Source of the DNA: Phytophthora sp. 'mugwort'
Lineage: Eukaryota; Oomycota; Peronosporomycetes; Peronosporales; Peronosporaceae
NCBI GenBank assembly: GCA_033558025.1
Contig: JAUCEF010000002.1
Coordinates: 2,976,001 to 3,040,000 of the forward strand
Length of the DNA stretch: 64,000 nt
Direction of reading: 5' to 3'
The position numbers and the translations under genes were made by a program. Below the pieces are notes generated by a model, which was given only the letters and a program-made list of their open reading frames with translations, was not told the origin of the DNA and searched no databases. Shown piece after piece: positions 20,313-32,385 of this stretch. How positions within the stretch are numbered: position 1 is the stretch's first letter; each line of letters begins with the position of its first letter.

Positions 20313-20729
20313 AGCATGTATGACGATGCTATGCTGGAATTGTGGGTCGTTCCTCGCTCCCAAGGACTCTATACTTCAACTGCTTTGTAATTCTCGAAGT
20401 CGAGCTTGAATATATTTTTGCTATTAACTTGTACGTGCGCTGCCTCGTCACATAAGTGGTAGGACTGAATCCTTAGGCCGAAAGTGTGGGCCTCCCAAAT
20501 GACAATGTCGGTGTACAACTGCTCTTGCGTTTAATTGTACAGCCATGTCGCATAGTACGCCGGTTTTGGTAGTGACAATCCACTTCAACTTGGGTACGAT
20601 ATGAACGCTGGCACGTGAGGGTGAGACGGTCTTGCCTTCATACCTCTCGCACGCTTCGCAACCCCATGCCACATTCCCTCATTCTTCAATTTAACTTGTC
20701 AAGAGTTACACATCAAGTTCTGAACTAAC
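20313..20729. promoter_or_regulatory. Spacer and probable promoter of AOX copy 4
   Basis: A 417-bp spacer between two co-oriented AOX genes. It must hold the terminator of copy 3 and the promoter of copy 4, but no motif stands out. Confidence 0.35.
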
Positions 20730-21752
20730 ATGAACGCAGCTTCTGCCAAGATGATGGCAATGCACCCGCTTTTCCGCCGCCAAGCTCTGAGCGTGCTTAA
20801 GTCTCAACGTTTCCCGTTCCCTATAGCACCAGCCTCGATGAATTTCTTTTCAACAGCGGCAATCCACCCGACACCAACGCCACCAGCTGATGCAACCAAG
20901 AAGGAGGGGCAAAAGGTCCGTCCGGAGCCAGTCGACGCCTTCAGCGAACCTGCCTACAAGGCGCACTTCCTCGAGTCCAAGAATGTCCACCCGCTTCAGC
21001 CTAGAACGCCGAACGGCGAGCCTGTGTGGGATAACCCGATCAACCATGCCGTGTACGATCTGGACAAGATTGCCGTGATGAAGCAGACGCACCACCCGGT
21101 TGTCACAATGAGCGAGAAAGTGGCTTACTACGCCATCAAGACGCTGCGTGTGGGCTTTGACAAGGTCTCTGGTTACCGTGGCCCAGGAGGTGCGATGACG
21201 GAAAAAGATTGGCTCCACCGCTGTCTTTTCTTGGAGTCTGTAGCTGGTGTGCCGGGTATGGTAGGCGGCATGCTGCGTCACCTGCGCTCGCTGCGCCGCA
21301 TGAAGCGTGATTATGGCTGGATCCACACCCTTCTAGAAGAGGCGGAGAACGAGCGCATGCACCTGTTGATCTTTATGAATCTGAAGCAGCCGGGTTGGTT
21401 CTTTCGGATGCTCGTGGTTGGAGCTCAAGGCGTCTTCTTTAACGGATTCTTCTTCACGTATCTGGTATCGCCTAAGACCTGCCACCGCTTTGTGGGGTAT
21501 CTGGAGGAAGAAGCAGTGAAGACATACACGAGTTTGCTGCAAGATATTGAAGATGGCCATCTGGACGCGTGGAAGGAGAAAAAGGCGCCACTCATTGCCC
21601 ACACGTACTACAAGCTCCCCGAAGGAAGTAGCATCTACGATATGATCAAGTGTATTCGTGCTGACGAGTGTAATCACCGAGATGTGAACCACACGTTTGC
21701 CGACCTGGACCAAAACAAGGGCGTCAGTCCATTCGTGCATAGCGACCACTAA
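20730..21752 (+). CDS. AOX: Alternative oxidase, mitochondrial (paralogue 4, divergent)
   Basis: A 340-residue AOX starting MNAASAKMMAMHPLFRRQAL. It has the same layout as the other copies: basic presequence, then DNPINHAVYDLDKI, FLESVAG, ENERMHL, LEEEA and RADECNHRDVNH, so all diiron ligands are kept. The protein is clearly homologous across its length, but synonymous sites differ widely from copies 1-3 and there are replacements such as MSEKVAYYAIKTL for MHERVAFMAVKAL. It has escaped the homogenisation seen in the other three, which makes it a useful reference for their age. Single exon; function assigned by family. Confidence 0.95.
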   Translation: MNAASAKMMAMHPLFRRQALSVLKSQRFPFPIAPASMNFFSTAAIHPTPTPPADATKKEGQKVRPEPVDAFSEPAYKAHFLESKNVHPLQPRTPNGEPVWDNPINHAVYDLDKIAVMKQTHHPVVTMSEKVAYYAIKTLRVGFDKVSGYRGPGGAMTEKDWLHRCLFLESVAGVPGMVGGMLRHLRSLRRMKRDYGWIHTLLEEAENERMHLLIFMNLKQPGWFFRMLVVGAQGVFFNGFFFTYLVSPKTCHRFVGYLEEEAVKTYTSLLQDIEDGHLDAWKEKKAPLIAHTYYKLPEGSSIYDMIKCIRADECNHRDVNHTFADLDQNKGVSPFVHSDH

Positions 21753-23289
21753 GCAACATTAGAAAGAGAGAGACCGAGGCATGGGCTACATGGATTGCAA
21801 GGATTAGGAAAACCACCGGTCTCGTTGTTTGAGGGGGAAAACCTAGTTTCGCGTCGATTCAGAGAAATCGTATTTTATTCCACGTAATTATCAAGTAACA
21901 ATTGACTACAGACAACGACTAAAAATGCCGGCAGTGCTAAACCCAGTGTAGTTCCTCACTGCATGCGACAGAAAAACTCGGCACGGCCAAAAGTCAGGAT
22001 TGGATTGGATGAAATGACATTCAGTCGACAAGATAATTATATAAATTTCCTCGTTGCTTGATTAGTTTACCGTAAAACCTGTGTAAAACTTATGCGCAAA
22101 CGGACACGGCGTGTTCCTGAATGCTCATCTATACCGTTTTCTAAAAGTCCAAAATATCACTTTACTGACCGCATATTGAAGAACTGGCAGCTCGACTAGT
22201 TAAAACCGGTTTGCTTATTGAGGGCCTTGAGTTGGCGTAAGTTCAAGCCCCACCAAGACTAAAGAAGCAGGGTCGGCTGCTCACTGCTTGTTATCCATGA
22301 ATAGACGAGTTTGCGCCTCGAGTCTCTCTATATTGAGCTCAGCGAGCCAAATCATTTGGCTACCGGTTTTATTAGTGCAATAACGTATTTGCACTCAAAA
22401 TAATACTTCAGCCTTAGGGTTGCATGTGTGTATATGTGTTGTCTTCGTTTGTCTCTGTCCGTTGAGGCCGGCCTGGTCGCTTGGTCTCGGACATTATGCT
22501 TTGTGTTGACGGCTTCTTGACGGACTGACTGACTGACTGACTGGCTGGCTGGGAGCTCGTCCCAGCAGTTTGGTTACCGAAGTTATGTCCTTAATATTAC
22601 GGTCGCTGATTGGCCATGTTAAAGGTATCCGTAAATGGCCAACGTCTGCTTGCACATAAGTTTTTACGGTAGTATCCGACACACTTTTGACTTTGGAGGT
22701 TGAGTCCCTTAAAATCGATAATTCCCAATCCAAACGGAAAAACAGACACCTTACTAAATCACCGATTTAGCACTCAGGAGTGCTTCCATTAGATCCAGGA
22801 AGGGGGTTACCCTGAGAACCCTCCCACCGCGGGGAACGAGTAACACAAAGTATTACACTTTGCCTTAGACGCTTACCTCTCCTCTGATCATCATTTTATG
22901 TCATCTTTATAATCGACCTTACCAACCTCAGGATCAAGAAGCTCCATGCGCTTTATTGCTCAGGAGAGCATTAAACGATGCCTCAAATGTTGGTCGACAG
23001 GTGGCACGGCAAGGATGCCCTTAAACCCGTTCGAGATCGTGAAATCGACAGCTCATCCCACGCGCTGGCAACCCAGCCAACCAGTTCATCCCTGGACGGC
23101 GCCTTAACCACGTTGCCGCGCTCCCGGTTCGTAGCTTATCCGTTAACCAGTTAACCCAGCGTTGGCGCACACGCTGCTTCAACTGGTGGTTCCAAGCAAT
23201 GGGGTCCGCCGGCTGTACAGCCGCAGGCGGCGACCTCGACCCGCACTGGCTCGCGTGCGGCTAATATAGCACTGGTACTGGATTTATTA
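21753..23289. other. Intergenic DNA right of the AOX cluster
   Basis: No gene is supported. At 22527-22550 there is a short GACT/GGCT tandem repeat. The GC content rises from about 23000, where the sequence may be the right flank of the Helitron 3' end. Confidence 0.4.
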
Positions 23290-24803
23290 CTAATGCCGTG
23301 CTTCGCCCGGAAAGCTCTGGTATATTTATGACAGGGGGTATACCTCTTCTTTTGATTTCAGACTAGCGCTTAAACGGTTGATCTTCTTCAATAACATGCA
23401 AGCGGTTGTTTTCTCGCAAGGCGTTCTCGTTTGGGATGAAGTACTCTAAGAATTTCTTCGTCAGCGGAGCCATCAAGTAAAGCTGCTTTAATGATGTAAC
23501 TCGAGTGACAGCCACGTAAAACGATGGACGTTGAGGGGTTCGACGTGTCGGATGTCGGAGAGGCGCGAGAATCATCTTATCTACGATGAGGCCTTGACAT
23601 GTCTCGGTTGTTAGCGAGTATGAAGGTACCATAGGGACTTGCGACATATGCGAGAGAGAACGATCGTTTTTGCATCTTGATGCTGACACCTCTTTCTTTC
23701 TTTTTGCAGATTGGAACAACCCCCGACGGCAATGAAGCAACGAATGGATAGAAGGCATAATCCTGCAGGCGAACAAATACAATATCAGGAGGAAGTGAGT
23801 GAGAGTGCTCTTCCACGCCATTTGACACGATTCGTGTAGCATCATCCGTTGCTGTGATGAAGGCAACATCAGTACCAATAGAACCATTTGACAGCTTTAA
23901 GATCGGAGAATATTTTTGTGCATTGTACAACCGCAATTTCCAAGACCATAGGCATCCCTCCCGTTTTATCATCCCGAATGCACTCCAGGGACTTCCGTTG
24001 GGAGAGCGTCAGTGGATGTCGAGCACTGGTCATTGCCGCCGGAACCGGTGCAAAAAAAAAAGGGACCTTAGCATCCCGGCAGAATGCTCGAATCGCAGAT
24101 GCGTTGAACTCGGCATTAAGAGTGTTTGAAGTAACGATGATTGAGAAATAGCCTTTCGAGGCAGCATACTCTGAGTTCCAATTATCTTCGTGTGCCACTT
24201 TGTTAACGAGATCAATGTCAGCTTGATCATAGTTTCTAACGCGTCATTTATCCAAAATGGTTTTCCAGCCAGGATCACGTTGATGGTGCATATTCTCCGT
24301 TAAAATAACAACCCAATTCAACGCTTGATACGCTTTGGTCTCGCGAACACGATTTAAATACTCTTGAGTGTCCTTGTTGGGACGTCCACCGGGAGATAAA
24401 CACTATCGCTAGCCAAAAATGCGGGTTGGCCTGCGACGGGTAGCTGCTGTGGCCAATCTCCAACCAAAAGAACATGAATCCCACCGAATATTTGTCTGGG
24501 TTTTCTAGCAATTGGCGCAGGGATGCATCTATCTTACTGAGAATGCCGATATCATACGTGGATATTTCGTCTAGAATCAGCAATCTTAGCTTTGCGAATC
24601 GCTCTATCTGCTCTGTCGTCGGTGTCCACCAGGATCCTGGCCAGCAGCAGGCGGGCGATGGTAGGAAATGTGTCGGGTGTTATATTAACGGTTCGTCTTG
24701 GCCGACTGGGGATAACTTCGGGTTTGCAACCAAACGCGAATGTTGTTCTAGGTCTCGTGCGGTCGCACGAATGTTGTTGTAGGCAGACTAGGTCACCATT
24801 CAC
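23290..24803 (-). mobile_element. Helitron remnant with 3' hairpin
   Basis: Read on the minus strand, a Pif1-type helicase remnant is followed downstream by a Helitron-type 3' end: the hairpin CCGGGCGAAGCACGG (plus 23295-23309), then CATTAGT near 23289-23294, close to the CTRR terminus of Helitrons. No TIRs and no target duplication are expected for this class. The Rep nuclease and 5' TC end are not visible, so the left part is lost or too decayed to see. Confidence 0.68.
23363..24620 (-). pseudogene. Pif1-like helicase of a Helitron
   Basis: Several broken minus-strand frames keep helicase landmarks in the right order. LLILDEISTYDIGILSKID (near 24540-24600) is the Walker B region of Pif1 helicases, with DEIS for DEAH. 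MPMVLEIAVVQCTKIF (near 23930) matches the Helitron stretch after DDKTGG. VRLQDYAFYPFVASLPSG (near 23740) and PSFYVAVTRVTSLKQLYL (near 23480-23540) are the C-terminal motif, where the family has SRV; the Gln of motif V is seen in TCQGLIVDKMILAPL. At least four frame changes and stops separate these pieces. The enzyme would unwind DNA in rolling-circle transposition. Confidence 0.72.
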
Positions 24804-26130
24804 CTATTTTGAATGCAATGTGACAATTTCGTCCCTTTGTTTAGGAAACTATAAGAGACTACGTATTGGGTAATTACATCGGTGACCAATTATGTGTTCA
24901 TACAGGAACCTCGACGGTTCTCGATTCGACCTAAATTCTGGATATAAATATCCAGAGAATTTGGGGAATTACCAAGCTTTGCATGGCTGGTGCCTAACTT
25001 TTAGCGAGCCGTGGCCACCTATTTTGGAGCTGTCGGAAATGACAACAATTCAGTTGTGTCCAAATTGCTTGCGTCTGATTGGCTTATTTGGCGTGTCGAA
25101 TATAACATTCTTCCGGATACTACACAGGTTTTACGGTAAATGACGCGTTCTATTGGCTAATATATGAATTCGATTTTACTATGGATAGGCATAACTGCCG
25201 AGTTTTTCGTTTCCGAGTTTTTAGTCGTTGTCTGTAGTTTGATAGGACGTAGATATCTGTGGCGGACATGTCGTGGGCCCGTGACATACGTCGTGCCACG
25301 CAGCCGAAAGTTTGACATACTGTATACAGCTCCACATGTTTTAAAATTTGCATTGATTACTAATAAATACTGTTACTGTAAGAAGATAACAGAGAGTGGA
25401 ACACTTCGGTTTGAACATGTATAGTAAAGTACATGTATTGATGGTGAAAGGTCGAATTGTTTCTCATTGACTGAAACGTATTTGCGCGATGCTAATGTTT
25501 TCCAGACTATAGTAGAGCGCAAAATCGCATGCAATGTCCACGAGACTTTTTCATTGTTGATACCGATGAAACCATAGCCGTTGTCGATTCCCCTTGCTCT
25601 TGGGGTCCGGGACGTTCAACCAGTCTTTAATCTGGTCCAGCCGATATTTTTCTCCGCCCACGCCTGATATGCGTCGGTCTCCTTTGAAGGTCCTTCATGA
25701 TTGCACTGTGTTCGGTGTCGCCTTCAAAATAAATGTAGAAGCGAGTTCATTTATCGTTAGTTATGCTGAACTACCACCTGAATGCATGTGGGATCAGTCG
25801 TCCGTTGCGCAACCCCTCTGTTCGAGGTTTCAAAACGACTCGTCCTAAAAGTCCCGAGTGCAGCCGTTGTTGGGCAGAAACCCCATGATGTCTGCATTTG
25901 TAGCAACAGCTACAACCCCTTGGGCAACCTTTTGGCGTCGAACTTGTTCATCAGTTCAGTCAGAATGAAGGTTCGTTCCTCTTCTTCATCCTATTGGTGC
26001 GCTCGAAGAGACCTTCTGCCGTCAGCATCGTCGTTCCGTCCGGCGTCGAGCGAGTGGGTCAACTCTAATGGCCCAATTCTCGAGATTTGGGTATCGTCGA
26101 CGTCCGCAGTCACGTTACAAATCATTCTGG
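24804..26130. other. Intergenic or unrecognised repeat DNA
   Basis: Left part is AT-rich with no ORF of interest. Between 25590 and 26040 several short frames on both strands look like old coding sequence, but I could not assign them to a family. Confidence 0.35.
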
Positions 26131-27170
26131 TAGATCGGGATTCGATCAGCGATCGTCCTCGGGGATGGGCAAGCGTGAAGGCGGTACGTGTTGAGTGGTT
26201 GAAAAAGGGCAAGATTCAGGATATTCAGATGGTACGAGATAGGTTTCAGGATTGGGAAAATAGGACCAGAAAAGGATAAACAACAATCAGACTCGAATTT
26301 GCATTGGACGACTTAGGCGGGTTTCAGACACCGCGGACAAGGAGCTACATCGGTCCATCAAGGTGTCAACCAGTCAAGGGTAGCCGGTCTGTGTCGTGGT
26401 GAGAGGTTCGGACCGTATATTGGCCGACCCTCCTCTACGCTAGTGAACCACTGCTCAAGTGCTTACCTCAATCGATTGGCATTCAGTGCTTGGCCGGCGA
26501 TTGTTTCGACGCTCACTCGCAAGATCAAGGTAAAGGAAGCGGCAAGCAATTGAAAAGGAGAGAAAATGAACTACGCCACACGACACCCTCGGCCTCGAAT
26601 CAAGTCCAGGCCCCCGATCGAATGTCGACTACATCAGATCGGAACCAATAACGACAACAGAGCGAGGACTTCCGCGCTGCCCCTCATCCCCGCGTCCCGC
26701 CAGGACGTTCAAGACTTTACATTGCTGCATCCTTCGGAGTCCCAGAGCAGATCCAGCCCACCGACAGGTACACAAGGTGAGACCAAGTCGGTGGCTGGGC
26801 GCAGTTGATAAGTGGACCGATCCCGCTACACCACATTGGTTCGCGTGACCGAACTCTTGGTGACTCAGGATTCATCTAGATCCACAGAAGAATATGTAAA
26901 AGTAAAGATTGAACAAGGGGATGAAACGCCGTCGGAGACTGGATCGACGACGACGACGGTGGATGAAGCGAGATCCGCAGATCGGCAGAGCCCTGGGAGG
27001 AGCTGTGTCGACAGAAGAGATGCAGATCCGGATCCGGATCTGGAAGAGAAGCCTCGAATTCCTCACTAGGTCCCTTCGGGGACCCCCGCAGATCTCGATG
27101 CGAATCGAGATCTGCCAAGCGAGACAAGAAAGGCGAAGCCTGAACCTTACTCGTTCGATATTTTTTCCAT
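26131..27170 (+). repeat. LTR/5' leader region of gypsy copy 1
   Basis: Non-coding 5' portion shared with 47238-48277 and, more distantly and inverted, with 41330-42300. It includes GAAAATGAACTACGCC, a possible gag leader, and an Asp/Arg-coding repeat GACGACGACG near 26949. LTR ends are not resolved. Confidence 0.6.
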
Positions 27171-28079
27171 AGCTACAAGATCGGTGCCGAAGAAGAAGAA
27201 CAAGATTGCTACGAAGAAACTGCAGGCCCTGGAGTCGGGGGCGAAAGACCAGACTCAGGCGTTCACGGCCATCTGGACTGAGGACGCGCTGAATATAATA
27301 TATCATTGGAAGACCTTACGCGAGTTCTTGATTCACGATCCGGCGATGGCGATTATGCAAGTACGCCAGATTGGGGACTTGCGGGCCCGATAGGGAGACC
27401 ACAAGAGCCATCGAGCAAGCTGGACGCTGTAAAGACACTGTTCCAGCTGATGAAGGAAGTCGGCCTAATGGCAGGCGTTTTTGATGCCGACGATCCCTTC
27501 AATATAGATCTGGATGTGATTCGAGCAACGACTCAAGGTTTGAAATGCTGAAACCTCTAATTGGCGAATCCCCGCAGACCCAAGATCTACCGCGATCAAG
27601 GCCTGCCAGTCACACAGGAGGTCAGAATGGATCGTCTCACTACCCATCAGCCACGTCGGAGCCGGACTCAGACAGCTCGGCCGGCCCGCAATGGATCCAG
27701 GTAGGCCCCTTAGACACGGCCTTTTTGCGATTGACGTCCGATCAGACGTCCCCAGCGACAGATCAGCAGAAGAAGCTGCCTCCATCCGCGACCAGAGAGA
27801 AGGCCGCAGATCCGGCAGGCGCGCCGAAGTGCTAGTTGGAACCGTATTTTCAAGCAGCCATGACCCTTTTTCTGGAGGAACAACGTGTGATCACTGCACA
27901 CAAGACGTCAGTTGAGAGGCCCATTTGGGATCACAAGACGTTGAGATGGAAGCTGTAGTATCGCCGCGTCACCAGCCGTCCCTCGGTGAATATGACCCAG
28001 ATGATCTGGACATCCCAAGCGCGGGACGTGTAGCGTCGCCACGGCCACAACCGGGTCGGGAGGCGCCTCACTGATCCAA

Positions 28080-29096
28080 CGCGGCCGAATCTCAGCGATC
28101 TCAGACCTAAAAGAGTTTACCGGCAAATAACAAGATGAAGACCGAGCAAGAGCGTGGGTCAGTAAGGTTAAATCGGTGTTCCTGCGAAAGCAGGCTTCAG
28201 ACGAAGAGAAATGTCTGACCTTCGTCGATCTACTCGCAGGACCGGGCAAAAACTGGTACCGACAACTTAGCCGATCGACTCGAAACAAATGGAGTGATCT
28301 GCTTCGCAGCTTCCAGACGCAGTACTGCGGACTGGGCGTCTCAGTCATGACAATACTACCACGCGCGTAAGCGATCGGAAGAGTTTCCTTTGGACTACCT
28401 TTACCGCTTGAATGTCGCAAGTCTGCCTGCGCGGTTGAGGATCAAGGACGGTGATCGAAAAGATCGTCGTGAACATGTTGATCACTATATCGAGACTCGG
28501 GGAGATCCTTGGTGGAACAGTCGACGCTGCTGCGTCTTTCGGATGTCGATGAGCTGGAGGGAGTCCTTCGCGCGCGAGAATTAACCAAGAGCAGGCAGCA
28601 GAGATCCACCTTTGGGTCGAAATACCGAGAGAAGTCCCCGACATCGGCACCAACTGCCGCGGCTAAACGGACGGTCCGAGCCATCCAGACTCCATATCTG
28701 GAGTCAAGATCGGACACCATTTCGGATGGATCGGACGGATCGACTCAGAGGGCGACCTCCGCCGAATCTTCTTCGCCTCGACGGACAATGATCGCCTACG
28801 GGAGGCGAACCAAAAGCGCCTGATCGGCCTTCCGCACGGGACGAACCCAGACGGAATCAACGTCTCATGAGCGCAGATCGCCGCTACCCCCGGACTGATC
28901 GGACCGGAGTCGGTGCTCACACTGTGTGTCCCGGAAGCATACAGATCTCGGTTGTTGGAGGTGTTTGACGTGTCAGATGTGTGGCAAGAGAGGCCACCCA
29001 GCGGATCACTGCCTTTTCGTATGCAGTGAATGTGGTGAGCTACACGACACGGACAAGTGTTCCATGGAAAAGCTCTACAACCAGATCCGTCAATAG
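28080..29096 (+). pseudogene. Gag of gypsy copy 1
   Basis: The capsid-like part reads FLRKQASDEEKCLTFVDLLA followed by GPGKNWYRQLSRSTRNKWSD, a stretch typical of the retrotransposon gag family in oomycetes. After GLGVSV the frame changes and continues with FPLDYLYRLNVASLPARLR. A nucleocapsid region with two zinc knuckles follows: CQMCGKRGHPADHC (28966-29007) and CSECGELHDTDKC. Upstream, a TAA follows KEFTGK near 28123. The frame changes three or more times, and a stop interrupts the RARE stretch near 28582 (absent from copy 2). Gag would form the virus-like particle and bind the RNA. Confidence 0.7.
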
Positions 29097-29391
29097 TACA
29101 ACCGACCGAACATTCAGGGATGTTACCTGCGACGGCAAAAAAGATGTTAAACTAGGACGCTCGCCGGGTTTGAATCCGGTACGAGTCGAACGTTCTACGT
29201 ATTTATGCATTTGTGGATAAGAAAGAGGTCGGTAGATGGAGTTAGCGAACAGAACAAAATCTATGCGATAATACACGCGATCTACATCGGAATCCTATTG
29301 CTAAGATCTCGAACCTTCGTCATGTCGATGAATACCGTCGATCGGACATCGCGATAGCCTTAGATCTCCTTCCAGGAGAATCTCGAGGGTA

Positions 29392-29822
29392 TTGGAAAAA
29401 TCATGCGCCGGGAAGTGGCTTCGACAAGCGAAAGCGACAGGCAAGTTCAACAATGACAAGGCGATCTTACTCTTAAATACTGGTGCCGAGGTGTCCGTTC
29501 TGGATACCGCCTTTGCTCGTAAGATTGGGTGCTATATCGACATGAGTCAGAGCCAAGAGTGTGTGTGGATCGGTGAAAATGTGTATGTCACGAACGGAAG
29601 AACGCGGTTCAAGATCATGTTAGTAGATCGCTGGTGAACTTTTTCGATATATGGGTTGTCCAAGACGCGATCCTGGGCATAGACTTCATGGTCCCGGCTG
29701 CGATCAGGCTATGTCTGGCCGATGGGTCAATTTGTCTGCCGGACGAGATACGCCGGTACGGGCATCCGCAGGCCGCGAGAAACTATGGGTTACACGCGGA
29801 GATCGATGAGTGCCGACGGTAA
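29392..29822 (+). pseudogene. Aspartic protease of gypsy copy 1, active site lost
   Basis: The frame reads AILLLNTGAEVSVLDTAFAR and later IGCYIDMSQSQECVWIGENV. The retroviral-type aspartic protease should have DTGA; here codon 29476-29478 is AAT, giving NTGA, so the catalytic Asp is Asn. A second frame from 29634 continues with FFDIWVVQDAILGIDFMVPA, the typical ILG-x-D-F motif. The protease would cut Gag and Pol; with the substitution it should not work. The same change is present in copy 2. Confidence 0.72.
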
Positions 29823-30265
29823 CGACGGGGCCAGGAAAAACACACAGTATCTGTTTGTTGACGAATATCAGCGACAGTCGACTGATCCTCCAACCGGGAT
29901 GTACGGATTGCGATGTGGCTAGCAGGGGATCGCGTTCCCCGCTTGCCAGGTTTCGTGTCGATCGGATCGCATCGATATACCGAGTGGCATAATCTAACGT
30001 TCCAAGCGACGACGGAAGCACTTCCTCCGGAAATGGATGGATCGACCCTGAACCCGCTGTAAAACGACCAGAATATGCCACGCCACGTGCAATGCTACGT
30101 ATAGTCCCGGTTTTCGGTAGCGAGGTTATGGCTGTCATGGCTAGACCGTCTACCGCGGTTAGCCGATCTGGCGGGACAACCCCCGATCCCGCAAGAGGAG
30201 AGAAGGATTCATCGAGATCACTGCGTGTGACATCGCCCAAGGTGGAAGGTGGTGAGGAGGAGCCC

Positions 30266-30760
30266 GAGAAAAAGCAGTCTTGCAATGTGGCCCACGAAAG
30301 GTAGATAGCAGTAAAACCGCACACGCTCACCGCTTGAGCAGACACGCCGCGGTCGGGCGTCTTCTGGGACGTAGAGGATGGTAAAGCGCCGTGAATATGT
30401 TCAGCCACTTCTCGGCGCGAGTCAACCCACGCACGAGAGCAACAGCCATCTCCAGCTCGGCGGCCTTACCGCGGAGGCATTGGCCGCACCGGTCTGCGCG
30501 GATGAGCTGCGCCATCTGGATCATCAGACTGTATAGCTCGCCGTGATCGGAGTCGTCGGAGATCATGGCTGGATGGGGGCTGAGAGTGTATGTCAACGAT
30601 TGCCAAGCAGCGTTCCCTCCTCGACATCGTCCAAATCGTTGCTATCAACCAGTCGGCCAATAAGCGTCAGTTTTGGCCACAAGTATCATGCTTTCAGCCA
30701 GTCAAAAAAGCCGTGATCATTATAGGCTGAAATGCTGATATCAAAAGCCACGATATTCCC
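30266..30760 (-). other. Unrecognised small ORF region
   Basis: A minus-strand frame at 30327-30596 encodes 89 residues with RADRCGQCLRGKAAELEMAV, a CxxC-containing stretch. A shifted frame from 30660 begins MADWLI and then SNDLDDVEEGTLL, so one gene may be broken by a frame change. No family is recognised. It begins right after the truncation of gypsy copy 1. Confidence 0.25.
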
Positions 30761-31131
30761 AGTTGACGCCTAGCGGTTAAATGTGATACCTAACGATTAG
30801 ATTTGTTTATAGATTTTTTAGATTTAATACCTAACTCATCACCATGACTACCATCGCGACCTGAGGGGAAGATCGACGAATGGTCGCGAAGGTTGCGCTC
30901 TCTTTCGCGCTTCGCGTAGGCGGCACAATTGAAAACGGCCATTCCACAACCCGCGATGTCATCGGAGCTCCACTGCGCAAGTGGTTCTTGCTTTATGCGA
31001 GGAACACCTCGCCGCTCGTCCTGGCGACGGGTTCACCACAAATCAGGCATCCCGCCTCCAGCTCAAGAACGTAAGCAGTACATGGCAGAGCTTCCGTTTC
31101 CCAAGCAAACGTAGAGGGGGTCACTCGGCGG

Positions 31132-31394
31132 GTGCTTGACCAATTTCCACATCGCCGCATCGACCTCAATGCGCTCGAGAAGTACGAGATCGTTGCGCGG
31201 AGCACTGAATCCGCGGAGAGCGCCATCGGTGACGAGTTTAAGTACAGGGCTCTCCTCAACGAGGCGATCATTGACGGAGAGCCAAAAGTGCTCGTCGACT
31301 GGTTGCCGACCTGGAGCCAGTCGCGAACATAGGCAAGAGCGCCTTCAAGAAGCTTAGCGACGCGAAGCGTAAGAAGCGCAAGGTGCAGCACTGA
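31132..31394 (+). pseudogene. Chromodomain-like retroelement tail fragment
   Basis: The frame reads LNALEKYEIVARSTESAES and later IIDGEPKVLVDWLPTW. This resembles the chromodomain pattern of a Tyr/Glu-rich strand, a loop and a V-x-W strand found at the end of chromovirus integrases. The frame then shifts by one near 31316 and continues KSAFKKLSDAKRKKRKVQH to a stop, a basic tail. The identity is tentative and no integrase core is nearby. Confidence 0.35.
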
Positions 31395-32383
31395 GCGAAA
31401 GCGCTCTAGGTTAATGCTTGTGCGAAACGGTAGGGCGGCACATAAACAACAGTTAATAGAATATACGTATTATCTTACATCAATGTTCGTGCTTGTCTTG
31501 GAGGTTCTTCATGTGCGCGCCACGCCCAAAAGCTCACGCCCATGTAACGCTCGCCACGCAGAAATGGCTACATCTCATACGCTGGCAGCCTGTAAACTTG
31601 GGGACGCCGCCACACCAAAAAGGCTACAGCTCATGCGCACTTTATGACTGGATAGGGAACAACAAGACGAGAAGAAGAATTGTACGTATATTAAAAGTCT
31701 TAAAAAATCTAGTAACATCATGGACACCACGACACATTTTGGTTAGTTTCCGAGCATTTTCAAAGTTTAATGCAAACGCAACTCACCAAAATTTCTTGAT
31801 TGTGCTCGACCAATATGTCGAGAAGAGTAGAACATGAGATAAGATAGGAAGAGCCTTTTATTGAGTTATATCTGTACATGCAGTATAAAGATGATCCGTT
31901 AGTAAAATACTACATGAAAATGAGTATGTTCAGGCACTTACTATCATTGGGGTGTTGAGGAGGGGGTGATGCGGTGGACTAGCGAGCGGCGTGTCTTGGC
32001 GCGCATCTGAGGCGGGGTGCGCGTCGTGGTAAGTGAGCAGCGGCGGGGGGGGGGGGGGGGGGGGACAGTACGGAAGGCAGGGAACAGCCGACCGATGAAA
32101 AACTGGGAGTGGTTCCGCTTCTTCTCTGAGCGTCCGGTGAGCGAAACCTATCTCTGTTCCGGCCCTAACCCACTATCTCTGTTTTCTACAGCCTTATCTG
32201 TTTTTCTTTTTTCTATTTACAGGGTTCTCTCAACTCAGTCATGCGCATCTACTAAAATTAATGTGACACCAAAGACAGATACATTTTGAAGACAGATTAA
32301 TTACTGTAACCACTGTAGTCAAGGCTACGTTTGTTATGCTGAGAAATTAATCCCCCCTCCTATTGTTTTGGCTTACTATTTTC
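31395..32383. other. Intergenic DNA with a long G run
   Basis: No gene is recognised. The notable item is an uninterrupted run of about 22 G at about 32044-32064, inside an otherwise mixed sequence. Confidence 0.5.
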
Positions 32384-32385
32384 GA

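Larger units (their letters stand above)
26131..30265 (+). mobile_element. Ty3/gypsy element with extra RNase H family, copy 1, truncated
   Basis: This segment is repeated at 47238-51373 with an almost constant offset of 21,107 bases and about 99% identity. It contains the 5' non-coding region, gag and protease of the element and stops abruptly at about 30265, before RT. The two copies share the same internal stops and frame breaks, so they descend from an already defective element or were duplicated together after decay. Differences include single substitutions at 26875, 28455 and 28580 and a 1-bp indel near 29858. No LTR boundary could be fixed. Confidence 0.85.

Noticed and set aside
22494..22733. 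79-codon minus-strand ORF with Ser/Pro repeat
   Set aside because: Its repeat comes from a simple GACT tandem repeat; no other coding signal.
26872..27306. 144-codon minus-strand ORF in the gypsy leader (also 47979-48413)
   Set aside because: Arg/Leu-rich composition arises from a GAC/GAT repeat on the other strand; identical in both copies because the DNA is duplicated.
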